Shown in pieces: positions 20,065 to 29,964 of a stretch of 64,000 nucleotides of DNA. The position numbers and the translations under genes were made by a program. The notes beneath the pieces were generated by a model. The model did not search any database and was not told the DNA's origin. It saw only the letters and a list, made by a program, of their open reading frames with translations. The stretch's first letter is position 1. Each line of letters begins with the position of its first letter. Origin of the DNA: Symsagittifera roscoffensis (taxonomy: Eukaryota; Xenacoelomorpha; Acoela; Convolutidae); assembly GCF_963678635.1 (NCBI RefSeq), contig NC_087069.1, positions 682,001 to 746,000 of the forward strand, given 5' to 3'.

Positions 20065-23000
20065 TTACTTTTTAAATTCTACTTTTTTTAATATTTTAGA
20101 TTGGGGGATGAACATTTTGTAGTTTTTACGTGGTTGATTTCGGAGTCTTGTTGTTTTTCTATGTTCAGATTTGTCTATTTCTTCTTGGGGTATTATTTGT
20201 TCGGTCATTTTTCTATTTTTTCTTTGTTTTGGATATTCTTTATGGTTTTGTGTATTGATTTTGGTTGCGGTTGGTTTTGTGTTTTGATTTTCGGTGGGGT
20301 TATCATTTTGTTCTGTGTTTTTCAGATGTGGTTCATTTTGAATGATTTTTAATCCTGTGAAAGAATATAATTGGGTTAATTCGCGGAGTGCGTATTCTTT
20401 TGGGTAATAAGGTAATAGGTTGTTTCGATGTTGAACGATTTCTTTTTTGTCTGAGTCGGTAATTTTATATGTGACATCAGTGGGTTTTGCAATTATTTGG
20501 TAGGGTCCTTTTCGGAGGGGTTGTAATTTTTTAGAAATTCCTTTTTGAGTATTAAAATTAGGTATTAAAACAAATGTTCCAATTTTTAAATCGGAGGCTG
20601 GTGTAAAACGTGAATTGATTTGTTCATTGATGTTTTGTCTTTGTAATAACTTTTTTGTTATTTTTTGATAAATTTCATTGTGTTTTTTATCTCTATTTAG
20701 AATCCATTCGGTGTGTGTACCGGAGGCTAATTTAAGAATTTGTGGGTGATGAAAATGATCTTCATCGTGTGTATGTAAAGGTAGGTTATAACAAACTGAG
20801 TCTTTATTTGGTTGACAATAACCTTGTGCGTTTTTATGTGAATTTGCTGTAAACATTATTGGTTTGCGTGGCTTTTGGTTAAAAACCATTTCGTATGGTG
20901 ACATTCCTAAAGTTGTCGTAATTTGTGAATTATATGCTAAGGGAAATAATTTTACATCTGCTGACCATTCGGTATATTTTGTATCATTTCCGTTGATGAT
21001 ACATCTAAGATATTCTTGTAGTGAACGGTTCATACCTTCGACTAAGCCGTTTGTCCAAGGTGCATGAGATGTACGTGGTTTGTGTTTAATGTTGTATAAA
21101 TGACATAGTGTTATTATTTCATTATTTATGAATTCTGTACCATTGTCTGTAACTAAAATTTCTGGTAGTCCGAATTTTGCTATCCAGTGTTCATAGAGTG
21201 TTGTGTAAGCGTAATAAGCGTTACAATGTGGTACTGGGTTAAGTGCTACATAATGTGTAAATGCGTCAACAATTACCATAATGTAGGAGTTTCCTTCTGA
21301 TGAGGGTGAAATTGGTCCTTTAGTATCAAATGAGATACGGTGATTAAAGTACAAACTTTGTCCTTTAAAATCTTGTTTTTGTGCTATTTGTTTTTGATTT
21401 GGGTAAGGTTTATTCAGTTGACATACTATACAATCATTGCATAGTACTTTTATCCAAATTGGTGCATTTGGGAAGTAAAAATTTTGTATAAAATTTGAAT
21501 ATGTTTTTTCTGATCCAGAGTGTCCTTTAATATTTTGTGTATGTGAAATATTAAAAGCTATGAGAATCATACTTAAAGGAAGACAGGGGATTATGGATTC
21601 GTTTAAGTTGTATTCTAAAAGGTCTGTAGTTTCATTAATTGTTGTGTAATTAAATTTGCGAAAATATCGGAGGAGTGTCTTGTTGCCTAGTATGGTTGAA
21701 TCTGCTTTGATAGGTTTAGTTTTATATTTGTGCCATGATTTCAGTTGTCGAATTACTGGGTCAAGGTTTTGATATTGTTTCAGTGTTGAAATTGTAATTG
21801 TTTCTGTTGGGGGGAGAAAAATGTTTTCGATTTCTAATTTAGATAAGGGTATTGTATCAAGTGGGTCATGGAGGTCAAAAACTTGATTTATTGTGTATTT
21901 TGAATCATTTGTTTGTGGTCCTGATAAATTTATTTTATCAGTTAAATCTTCTTTTTCAATTAGTGGAAAATGGTCTTTTTTAGGTAGGTGTTGTTTTGTT
22001 CGTTTTTGTTGGGTGTTATTTTTTATCCATTGAGAATATGGGATTGGTTTGAAGGTTGATGTTCCAAGTAAATCAACTTCATAATGATTATTTTGACAAT
22101 CTAAATAAAGTGGAAAATGTTGTAAATTATTTATTTGTGATTGTTCAATATCAGTTTTAACTGCATATTTGCATTCTAATCGAGGTGATGTTTCGTTTTC
22201 TGCAAGGTAGAATTTTATATTTTTGGGTATTTCAACTGTTGTTTTTCGTGTAAGTAATTCAGGTGGTGTATTTCGACTTAAGGTGTCTGGTAATGCAAGA
22301 TTTTTTCCTGCAGTCCAAACTATATGTAAGTTTGGAAATTTCATTAGAATTAGTTGAAATCTGTAAACTCGGTGGTTTGGGTTAGATTTTTGTGTAAAGA
22401 GAAAGATGATTGGTTTATGGTCTGTGAATAGAACTGTTGGATGTTTTGATCCAAGTATCAGAAATTCATATTCTGTCAGTGTATATATTATGGCTGTGCA
22501 TTCTCTCATTAGAGTTGAGAGTCGTAGCTCTGCTTGAGTGAATAATCGAGAATTTGCTGATATGAGGTTAATTTTATTTGTACCATTATGTGATTGTAAT
22601 AGTGCTGCACCGATGCCAAAGTTCGAAGCATCGCACATTGCATAAAATGGTTGATCAGGGTCTGGAATTGTGTTTGAAATTTGTTCAGTTAAAAGTTTCT
22701 TTATTTCTTCGAATCGTGCTTGATGTTCTGTATTCCATTCAAAATTATTTTGTTGTCTAAGGATGTTGTAAAATGGTCGTAGATATAATTGCATTTTATA
22801 AACATATTTACTTAAAAAGTTTAACATTCCAAGAAATTCTTGGATTTTCTTTTTATTTGTTGGTGGTTGAAGTTTTTGAATAGCGTCAATGCGTGATTTC
22901 AATGGAGTGATTGTTTTTCTTTCTATATTATGTCCTAAGAATTTAACTCTTGTCAAAAAGAAGTGTGATTTATCGGGGGCGGCCTTCAGATTTTCGTTCT

Positions 23001-24096
23001 GAAGTATTTGGTGATATTTTTCTAAAACTTTGAACATTTCGTCTTTTGTTTGTGATTGCATAAAAACATCGTCTAGATAGGTGATTGCGTTTTTCTTGAG
23101 TATTAGTGGTCTAAAAATTTTGCTCATAAAAGCTGAAAATGCTGCTGGTCCTATGGATATTCCATAGAATAAGCGGTTAAATTCATATTGTTGGTTTCCG
23201 ATAACAAATTGTGTTAAACGTCGTGATTGTTCATCTAGTGGCATTTGATTGTATGCACTATTCATATCGGCGGTTGTAAAGTATTTGCCGTTTATTTTTG
23301 TTAAAATAACTTGTATTGGTTCAATGGGCCAATTACATTTTGATTCATCTATAAGTGAATTGAGGTATCTAGCATCGAGAACGATTTTTAATGATTCTCC
23401 TTTAGCTAGAATGATAACGGGGTTGATGAATGTGTTGCCTTTTGGTTGTTCTTCTTTATTAACTGGTGATATAATATTGTACTGTTCTAAAATATCGAGT
23501 AATCTGTTTACTTTATCATGTAAGTGAATTGGTACTTTACTTGCTCTCTGTTTTTTGAAAACTGCGTCTGGTTTTAATGGGAGATGTAGTGATGAACTGA
23601 TTTTGCCAACATCGAATTTTGATGTTGCATAGACTGATGAATATTTAATTAGCTGTTTGGCTAACTTTTCGAATTCGTCTTGTGTTATTTGTGAATGTTG
23701 GAAATTAAACATTGTTAAAAATTTTTGTTGGTCCTCTGTGTAGTTACTGATGTTGAATGTAGGTTTGAAATATGGAGTTTTTGTGAAATAATCCGTATTT
23801 CTGTTTTCGTTACTTATTATATTATTTATAGATAATTCTTCATTAAGAATTGTAGATTGGCAAATATCTAGTAATTGGAGTATATTATTTACGCGATAGG
23901 CTTTTTCGTGTATTGGTGATATTGTAGCGTTGGTTTCACAATATCCTAAAAGTCCTAAAGGTAATGTTACTTGGTAAGGTGTGTTGTTATAAACATGTAA
24001 GGAAATGATATCTGAATTCGAATTTTTCAAATATTTTATTGATGAGATTGTGATTTTGAAAAATTTGTGAATAGGTTTGAATTCAAAATCTGACAT
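20065..24096 (-). CDS. pol: Pol polyprotein: reverse transcriptase, RNase H, integrase (copy 2)
   Basis: An intact 1,343-aa frame. The reverse transcriptase spans about residues 185-400, with LDARYLN, the TADMNSAY motif and the catalytic YLDD at 340-343. RNase H follows, with CDAS at 488-491, Glu 532 and TDH at 558-560. After a linker comes integrase: an HHCC finger (His 852, His 859, Cys 889, Cys 892) and the DD35E core (Asp 924, Asp 984, Glu 1020). The C-terminal region after about 1220 is Lys/Gln/Asn-rich. The domain order is Ty3/gypsy-like. The frame is open upstream of the ATG to about 24160, so this ATG is not necessarily the natural start. Gag lies 28 nt upstream in another frame because of a 17-nt deletion relative to copy 1. 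Confidence 0.93.
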   Translation of the reverse strand: MSDFEFKPIHKFFKITISSIKYLKNSNSDIISLHVYNNTPYQVTLPLGLLGYCETNATISPIHEKAYRVNNILQLLDICQSTILNEELSINNIISNENRNTDYFTKTPYFKPTFNISNYTEDQQKFLTMFNFQHSQITQDEFEKLAKQLIKYSSVYATSKFDVGKISSSLHLPLKPDAVFKKQRASKVPIHLHDKVNRLLDILEQYNIISPVNKEEQPKGNTFINPVIILAKGESLKIVLDARYLNSLIDESKCNWPIEPIQVILTKINGKYFTTADMNSAYNQMPLDEQSRRLTQFVIGNQQYEFNRLFYGISIGPAAFSAFMSKIFRPLILKKNAITYLDDVFMQSQTKDEMFKVLEKYHQILQNENLKAAPDKSHFFLTRVKFLGHNIERKTITPLKSRIDAIQKLQPPTNKKKIQEFLGMLNFLSKYVYKMQLYLRPFYNILRQQNNFEWNTEHQARFEEIKKLLTEQISNTIPDPDQPFYAMCDASNFGIGAALLQSHNGTNKINLISANSRLFTQAELRLSTLMRECTAIIYTLTEYEFLILGSKHPTVLFTDHKPIIFLFTQKSNPNHRVYRFQLILMKFPNLHIVWTAGKNLALPDTLSRNTPPELLTRKTTVEIPKNIKFYLAENETSPRLECKYAVKTDIEQSQINNLQHFPLYLDCQNNHYEVDLLGTSTFKPIPYSQWIKNNTQQKRTKQHLPKKDHFPLIEKEDLTDKINLSGPQTNDSKYTINQVFDLHDPLDTIPLSKLEIENIFLPPTETITISTLKQYQNLDPVIRQLKSWHKYKTKPIKADSTILGNKTLLRYFRKFNYTTINETTDLLEYNLNESIIPCLPLSMILIAFNISHTQNIKGHSGSEKTYSNFIQNFYFPNAPIWIKVLCNDCIVCQLNKPYPNQKQIAQKQDFKGQSLYFNHRISFDTKGPISPSSEGNSYIMVIVDAFTHYVALNPVPHCNAYYAYTTLYEHWIAKFGLPEILVTDNGTEFINNEIITLCHLYNIKHKPRTSHAPWTNGLVEGMNRSLQEYLRCIINGNDTKYTEWSADVKLFPLAYNSQITTTLGMSPYEMVFNQKPRKPIMFTANSHKNAQGYCQPNKDSVCYNLPLHTHDEDHFHHPQILKLASGTHTEWILNRDKKHNEIYQKITKKLLQRQNINEQINSRFTPASDLKIGTFVLIPNFNTQKGISKKLQPLRKGPYQIIAKPTDVTYKITDSDKKEIVQHRNNLLPYYPKEYALRELTQLYSFTGLKIIQNEPHLKNTEQNDNPTENQNTKPTATKINTQNHKEYPKQRKNRKMTEQIIPQEEIDKSEHRKTTRLRNQPRKNYKMFIPQSKILKKVEFKK

Positions 24097-24124
24097 ATAA
24101 AATTTTTGTTTGTTTTGTTCTTTA

Positions 24125-27100
24125 TCATATTGGTGAACTTGTTTGATTGAAAAATTGTGGTTTCAGGTGTTTTCTTTGTTGGTTATATATTGGATAAAAT
24201 TTTGAAAAGAATGGTGGTTGTTTATTTAATCTTTGAAAAAATGTTAGGGATGTTTCTTTTGTTTTTGTATATTTATCTTTGATTAATATTTTACTATTTA
24301 GTATGTTAATTGTTGGTATATACTTCGAAATAAATGGTATTCCAATGATATTATATTTAATGTCGGTGATATGGAATATTTGTTTAAATGGCTTATTTAA
24401 AATTTTGCTTTGTTCCATTGTTCTGGTAGGGAGGAGAAATAATTGGATTTTTCCGTAGTTTATCAATGTTGATCCTTGTGCTGTTGCTAGTTTGCTGGAG
24501 GTTTCAAGAGGTGTTAGCTTTGGGTGTAAGGATTTTATTTCATTCCATGTGGGGATGTTTATTATGTTTGATTCTGCTCCTGAATCAATTAAAAAATCTA
24601 TTTCAAGGTCTGGTGGTTGAAATTCTTTATTTCTTGGGCTTTCTAAGAGAAATGGTATTGTCCAGATTTTTTCTTTGGGTTGTTCTTTTTGTATATTTTG
24701 GTAGATGTGGTTTGTATTCAAGCATTTTGTTTTGACATTTTGATTGGGTTGTTCTGTAGTATTTTTTGCATTTGTTTCTTGCGTTGTTGGTGTGGAATTT
24801 ATGGGTGTAGTGTAATAATTTTGAAGAAATTCTGATTGATTTTCATATATGTGTGATGAAAAGGGTTGTTCATATATGACAGATTCATAGTCATTTTCGA
24901 CTTTTATCATATTGATAGCAAGAGTGTTTTCAGTATCACTTTCTGAATCTGATGATGTACAGTTTATTTGATTGAGTTGTAACGTATCAGTTACTGTGTC
25001 ATCAATACCTGGGGGGTCTGATGTTGTTTCTGGGTTAGCTTGCACTTGATTGATTTGTCTTTGATGTTTAGGTGTACTGCTTCTATGACGATTATTAGAG
25101 TTATTATAGTGATTATTATTCCGGTGTGGTGATTGAGAATAATTTCTATAACGATTATTATAACTTGGGTGTCGATTTTGTGAATTATTTCGCGATCTGT
25201 TTTGGTAATTATTGTTTGGTCTGTTATAGTTCGATCTATTATATGAGTTATTCCTTGATCGATTGTTCGGGTAATTCTGGTTTCGGTTGTTTGAATAACT
25301 TCTATTTCTATTATAGGAGTAGTTTCTATTCCTATGGTATGATGAATTTCGTGATTGGTTGTTTGGATAGTAGTTATTTCTTGATTGGGAATTAGATCTA
25401 GAAACAAATCGTTGTGTATTTGAATTTGATCTGGAGTAGTTATTTCTACTATTTGGTCTATTGTAGTGATTTTGTGATGAGTTTTGTGTATTTCTTCGTT
25501 CTGGTGATCTTCCTCTATAACTTGAGTTATATGGGGATTGATTTCTTGTATAACTTGTATTGTTCGGAAGTGGCTTTCCTGAACTGTTGTTGCTGTATAC
25601 ATTTTTGTTTGGTAGATTTTGATCTTTTTTCATGTATTGATAGAATGATTTATTTGGTTCTTTGTATTTTTGAGGTTTATTTTGACTATCTTGCTGTTTT
25701 TGTCTACATTCGGAAATACTATGTCCGTATCGGCGGCAATAATTACACCATTTTTTGAAAGATGGTTTGCCTTTAAAGTTCGGGTTCTTTTCGTAAATAT
25801 TGAGTTTTTCAGTGATTTTTTCAACGAGGTCTGTTTCTGATTCCTGTATATTATTAATATTAGTGGGAGTCGTTTCAATTTTGTTAACGTATTGTAATTT
25901 CAGATTTTCCGTTTCTTCTAGTTTCATCGTGATTTCTGCTTGTTCTAATTTGCCTACTAGTTTTCGAAAATCTAAATCGGGTTCTCGAATTGAAGAAGGA
26001 TGGGATGCTCTCTTTTTTATTGCTATTTTCCTTAATTGTGGTGTTAAGGTCATCATTAAGATTTCTGTCATCTTTGTGTTTTTATAGTCATGTGTATTTA
26101 GTGAGTATGCTTTTCGAACTAGTGTTTCGATTCGTACTGCTATTTGCTTGATGGTTTCGTTTGGTAATCTGCGAATTTCATTACATAAAACTCTTTGTTG
26201 TTTTTTGTTTCTTTCGGAGTCAAACATTTTTGAAAATTCTTGTGTAAATCTTTTCCAGTTTGATTTTATTTCTAGAGGTAGTACTGAAAACCATTTTTGG
26301 GCTGCGCCATCTAAGGTTGTTTGTATTAACGCTGTGCGTCGATGTATCCAATTTTGATGTAGTGGCGTATTAATTGGTTCAGGTCCAATATTTAAAATCA
26401 GGTTTGCTGTTACTGCATTTAAATAATCTTCTACAGAATATTCAGGGTCTGTTCCTGTGAAAACCATTAAAGGTTTGTTTGATGTTATTGATGATCCACC
26501 CATAAGGTATGGATTCATTGTCATTTGTAATGATTCTGCTGCATTTGGCATTTGAGAAAAATTTGAAAATTGGTTTCTTGTTATTTCATGTTGTTGGAGA
26601 TAATATGGGAGTGGTATTTCATTTTGCATTTGTGATGCTTGATACGAGTGTGTAGTCATCGGATTTTGTTGCTGAATTGGTTGAAAAGATTGTGTATTAA
26701 TTAGATTTTGTTGTTGAATTGGTTGTTGATGTTGTGCATCTATTGGTTGTGGAGAAAAATTTCTATGATTTGTACGTGTTCTCTGTATTCCTTGTCTACG
26801 ATATTCTTGAGTATTTGGTGCAAATATATCTGGTTGTAAGAAATCATCATCTGAGGATAAATAATCCATTTGATAAGATGTTTGTTTTTTATTTTTATTC
26901 TGTTGAAAAAATGGGTAATTTTCACTGCGATCCTGTGGAGGATTTGGTTGAAAATTTTTGGAATTATATTGGGCCGTTGGGTTATCCCAGTTTCGAGGTT
27001 TTGTATATTGATTAAAATTCCTTTGTGGTTGATAATTTGTTTTTGATGGATGTGTATAATTATAATTATGGTCTGCAAAGTTGTTTTTAGTGAATGTTTT

Positions 27101-28270
27101 GCGTGTTTTTGCTGGTATTGTCATGGGTCTGTATGTTTGGTAATCCATATGGGAATATTTTGGAGCAACCGAAGGTTTAACGGTTGATTGTAAGGTTACC
27201 TGTGTTTGTGAAGGGTTTGTATTTCTTGGTGTTGTTAAATTTGGGCGTATTGGTGAAATACTTTGTTGTGTAGTTGTTGTGTGTACAATTTCTTCATTTA
27301 TGAAGTGTGATGGTGTCTGGATATCTTGTTGAGTAAGATTCCTAGTTCCATTGAGGTTTTCGTTGTGTATGACTGTCGAGTTTAAACTATTATTTTGTGT
27401 ATCGGGTAAAAATGTATTATAGTTTAATGGTGTTGCATCAATTGTTAATGGTATTACTCTTACATAATCTCTTATGTAAGATATTGTACCTATTGCTTGA
27501 CTTGAGATTGATTGTGGAAAGCTTATAAATGCGGGATGAGACCATTCGGGGTCCCAAACATAATCTGATTGTTCTGTGATAGCGGTATCATCGTTCGAAT
27601 TTTGGGGTCTAAAATTTTTTCTTGCTTGTGCAATTAAATCAATATTGTGTGTGAAATAATCTATTATGAACCATGCCAAAATTTTTTGTAAATCGTCTTT
27701 GGTATGTTGTGAAACGTCGTCTTTCGTGAAATTTTCTTTAATGATGTTTAAATAACTAGAGAGTAGTGTGATTTCATGTCGTACTTTCAAATGTTTAGAT
27801 GTTTCTGTCGGTGAGACATTTGTTATTGGGATTTCGTTTTCTAATATCGAAATATAACTATATATTATTGCGAAAACTTCATTGGTGAATATGGAGTTTG
27901 CTCTTTGTGAGTTATGATATTGGATGCTTTTTATATATTCTGAAAAAACTTTTGAAAATTCTAAATCAAGATCGTCTGTTTGTATAGTATATGTTCTATT
28001 ATTATGGTTTGGTGAGGTGAATTCTATAGAGTAGATTCCATACTGTTGTGTTATGTTGCATATATCTTTTAAGTAGTGATCTATGATTTGTCTTTTGATT
28101 TTTACATCGGGGAACTCTGTTTTACATGGACTGATTCCGGGTTCAAATAAATTTACGAGTAAATTTTGACAAAATATGTGTTGTCCTCTATCAGTATCTG
28201 CGTCTACTATAAAAGGAAAGATTTCATCATCATCTGGAGTTTCGTCACCTGGAGTGTGCGTTGAGCTCAT
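24125..28270 (-). CDS. gag: Gag with C-terminal aspartic protease, 1,381 aa (copy 2)
   Basis: Unusually long for a gag. The first 600 residues are mostly Gln/Asn/Thr-rich and unassigned. Residues of about 600-770 resemble the retrotransposon gag core (LDGAAQKWF, LVRKAYSL). A CCHC knuckle (CNYCRRYGHSISEC) lies near 838-853. Then comes a tract of more than 200 residues rich in Arg, Asn, Ser and Tyr (about 870-1090), reminiscent of RNA-binding low-complexity segments. A retropepsin-type protease follows, with DSGA at about 1229 and the hydrophobic-Gly motif NIIGIP at about 1307. The last eight or so codons are frameshifted relative to copy 1. The start overlaps ORF-A by 26 nt. Confidence 0.92.
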   Translation of the reverse strand: MSSTHTPGDETPDDDEIFPFIVDADTDRGQHIFCQNLLVNLFEPGISPCKTEFPDVKIKRQIIDHYLKDICNITQQYGIYSIEFTSPNHNNRTYTIQTDDLDLEFSKVFSEYIKSIQYHNSQRANSIFTNEVFAIIYSYISILENEIPITNVSPTETSKHLKVRHEITLLSSYLNIIKENFTKDDVSQHTKDDLQKILAWFIIDYFTHNIDLIAQARKNFRPQNSNDDTAITEQSDYVWDPEWSHPAFISFPQSISSQAIGTISYIRDYVRVIPLTIDATPLNYNTFLPDTQNNSLNSTVIHNENLNGTRNLTQQDIQTPSHFINEEIVHTTTTQQSISPIRPNLTTPRNTNPSQTQVTLQSTVKPSVAPKYSHMDYQTYRPMTIPAKTRKTFTKNNFADHNYNYTHPSKTNYQPQRNFNQYTKPRNWDNPTAQYNSKNFQPNPPQDRSENYPFFQQNKNKKQTSYQMDYLSSDDDFLQPDIFAPNTQEYRRQGIQRTRTNHRNFSPQPIDAQHQQPIQQQNLINTQSFQPIQQQNPMTTHSYQASQMQNEIPLPYYLQQHEITRNQFSNFSQMPNAAESLQMTMNPYLMGGSSITSNKPLMVFTGTDPEYSVEDYLNAVTANLILNIGPEPINTPLHQNWIHRRTALIQTTLDGAAQKWFSVLPLEIKSNWKRFTQEFSKMFDSERNKKQQRVLCNEIRRLPNETIKQIAVRIETLVRKAYSLNTHDYKNTKMTEILMMTLTPQLRKIAIKKRASHPSSIREPDLDFRKLVGKLEQAEITMKLEETENLKLQYVNKIETTPTNINNIQESETDLVEKITEKLNIYEKNPNFKGKPSFKKWCNYCRRYGHSISECRQKQQDSQNKPQKYKEPNKSFYQYMKKDQNLPNKNVYSNNSSGKPLPNNTSYTRNQSPYNSSYRGRSPERRNTQNSSQNHYNRPNSRNNYSRSNSNTQRFVSRSNSQSRNNYYPNNQSRNSSYHRNRNYSYNRNRSYSNNRNQNYPNNRSRNNSYNRSNYNRPNNNYQNRSRNNSQNRHPSYNNRYRNYSQSPHRNNNHYNNSNNRHRSSTPKHQRQINQVQANPETTSDPPGIDDTVTDTLQLNQINCTSSDSESDTENTLAINMIKVENDYESVIYEQPFSSHIYENQSEFLQNYYTTPINSTPTTQETNAKNTTEQPNQNVKTKCLNTNHIYQNIQKEQPKEKIWTIPFLLESPRNKEFQPPDLEIDFLIDSGAESNIINIPTWNEIKSLHPKLTPLETSSKLATAQGSTLINYGKIQLFLLPTRTMEQSKILNKPFKQIFHITDIKYNIIGIPFISKYIPTINILNSKILIKDKYTKTKETSLTFFQRLNKQPPFFSKFYPIYNQQRKHLKPQFFNQTSSPI

Positions 28271-28712
28271 TTTTTCGTTCGATGACTGTTAATATGTAAT
28301 TATTAATGTGTCGAATTGGTTGATTCCAATTGTATAGATGTACTGGTTTGTGTTTGTACTGCTTTTTTATTCTTCTTTTTCCTCTTTGTGATGAATTTGA
28401 AGTTGTTTCTGAGTCAGAAAAATATAATTGATCGTGAAGTGGGTAATTTTTATCTATTGATTCTTTTAGTTTGTAAAGTTCGTCTAAACTGTTGGTTTCT
28501 GATTCTGAAAATGCGTTTCGATTTTTTGAAAATCTTTTTCGTGTTATTTGTCTTTGTTTAGTTATTATTTTCCTCTTTAGTGTTTGTCGTTTTGTGCGAA
28601 TGTATCCAACTGTTTGTGTATGAGGTGTGATTACAAGGTCGTATTTTTTGTTATCTATTTCACAATTGTGTAAAATGATTGTTTGTTTATTTCCTAGGTT
28701 TTTAAATGACAT
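28245..28712 (-). CDS. ORF-A, 155-aa basic protein upstream of gag (copy 2)
   Basis: Intact, same length as in copy 1, four residues different. Basic central region (TKRQTLKRKIITKQRQ), Ser/Glu-rich segment, second basic cluster near residue 110, and a C-terminus that overlaps the gag start by 26 nt in another frame. An additional ORF before gag is unusual for Ty3/gypsy elements. No family is recognised. Confidence 0.58.
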   Translation of the reverse strand: MSFKNLGNKQTIILHNCEIDNKKYDLVITPHTQTVGYIRTKRQTLKRKIITKQRQITRKRFSKNRNAFSESETNSLDELYKLKESIDKNYPLHDQLYFSDSETTSNSSQRGKRRIKKQYKHKPVHLYNWNQPIRHINNYILTVIERKNELNAHSR

Positions 28713-29643
28713 ATGGTTTAGAATGACGGATGCAAAAAGTTGTTAAATGATTTCTATTTTCTTAAACTGTTAGTTCTTACGATTTTTTGGTTAGCTTAAC
28801 CTGGGTCTATTTGTTCAGGGTTGGAGAGAAAAGTATATCGATTCCGAAGAATGATTTTTACTTTCTCGTGACTAGTATAAGCTAAGGTGTTAACTTACTT
28901 AATCTTACTTAGGGGTAGTGATTGTGTTCAAGGGTTGGAGAATAGTAAATCGATCCACAAGGTTCAGGTATAATTAGAACGCGAGTAGTTCGTTAGATAC
29001 TATTTTAAACTTACTAAGTCTAAGATTTATCCTGGGTCTGGTAAGAGGGGGGGTCAAGTGAAGGATGAATAACCGAAGTTCTTCACTGTTTATCCTAATT
29101 TGAATGATTAGTTTTGTTTAAAAATTTCTATTAGTCTTGGGTCTTTAGAAAGGGTTGGGTAGTGAATCGACGTTTGAGGTCGTTAGACACTAATTAAGTG
29201 GGTGGGGGAGAACAAAGTTGTTCTGTTTGATCCAAGGATAAGCCTTGATGATCAAATTTGAAATTTAATTAAGTAGAAAATGATTTAAGATCCAAGGATA
29301 AGCCTTGATGATCTGGTTTTAAAATTAAGTGAATTTAAGTTTTAATAAAGTTTTAAATGTGTGTAAAGGAAAGATTTAGTGTTTTGATGATATTAGTGAG
29401 TTGATGATTGCTGTTATGTTTTAGATGATGAAGCTGGAACAACAGGATGATTTATGATTACTAACCATTTATTGTCATGCTACTAATTTTTATTTTTATT
29501 TTCCAATAAATATTTTTCAAACATGTTTTGTATAATACTGCAGAGTTTTAGGAAAACGATCTTAGATCTTTTTATCAATCGTTATTGTATAATATTAATT
29601 TTGTTTAGCGCCTGAAATGATTTTGAAGAGTAACTTCAAGGTT
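28713..29643 (-). other. Structured 5' leader with direct repeats (copy 2)
   Basis: Non-coding on the sense strand. It holds the recurring AGGGTTGG...ATCGAT motif between about 28800 and 29175, and two identical 25-nt imperfect palindromes at 29229-29253 and 29289-29313. All are conserved with copy 1. Confidence 0.5.
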
Positions 29644-29877
29644 TTATGTTTGCAAATGGAAATCTAAATTCATTGCAAGTAGTATTCGAAATATAAAAGT
29701 TTGTTCTGGCTTTTGCCGAACTATCATATAACTATACGGCAAGTTTCTACTTTGTCGTATGTCGTCTTTGGTTCGAGGTCTTCTTCCAATTCCGGGTAGT
29801 TCTATTATGGTTCGGAATATTGGCTCTGATCTATTGAGTCGGAGAGACATTTCAATTAAATTATTGTCGTATAACAT
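29644..29877 (-). CDS. ORF0, conserved 77-aa leader protein (copy 2)
   Basis: First ORF after the 5' LTR, 87 nt inside it. Only two of 77 residues differ from copy 1 although 11 nucleotides differ, so the substitution pattern is that of a selected protein. Basic, with an Ile/Leu-rich C-terminal third; no signal peptide or known motif. It might be a free-standing small protein or a leader exon spliced to a downstream frame such as ORF-C. Neither is shown. Confidence 0.62.
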   Translation of the reverse strand: MLYDNNLIEMSLRLNRSEPIFRTIIELPGIGRRPRTKDDIRQSRNLPYSYMIVRQKPEQTFIFRILLAMNLDFHLQT

Positions 29878-29944
29878 TTTGTAAATGTTTTTGTCTAATT
29901 TCTAATCTATTTTGGTTAATTCTAATCTAGTAAGGTCTTGTTCG

Positions 29945-29962
29945 AGACTTATGGTCGCACCA
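29945..29962 (-). promoter_or_regulatory. Candidate primer-binding site (copy 2)
   Basis: TGG-initial 18 nt beginning two bases inside the 5' LTR, identical to the copy 1 site. The primer tRNA is not identified. Confidence 0.45.
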
Positions 29963-29964
29963 GA

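Noticed and set aside
24991-25602. 203-aa minus-strand frame overlapping gag
   Set aside because: It lies in another frame over the Asn/Arg/Ser repeat tract of gag and is a by-product of the biased codon composition. The copy 1 counterpart is shorter (138 aa).
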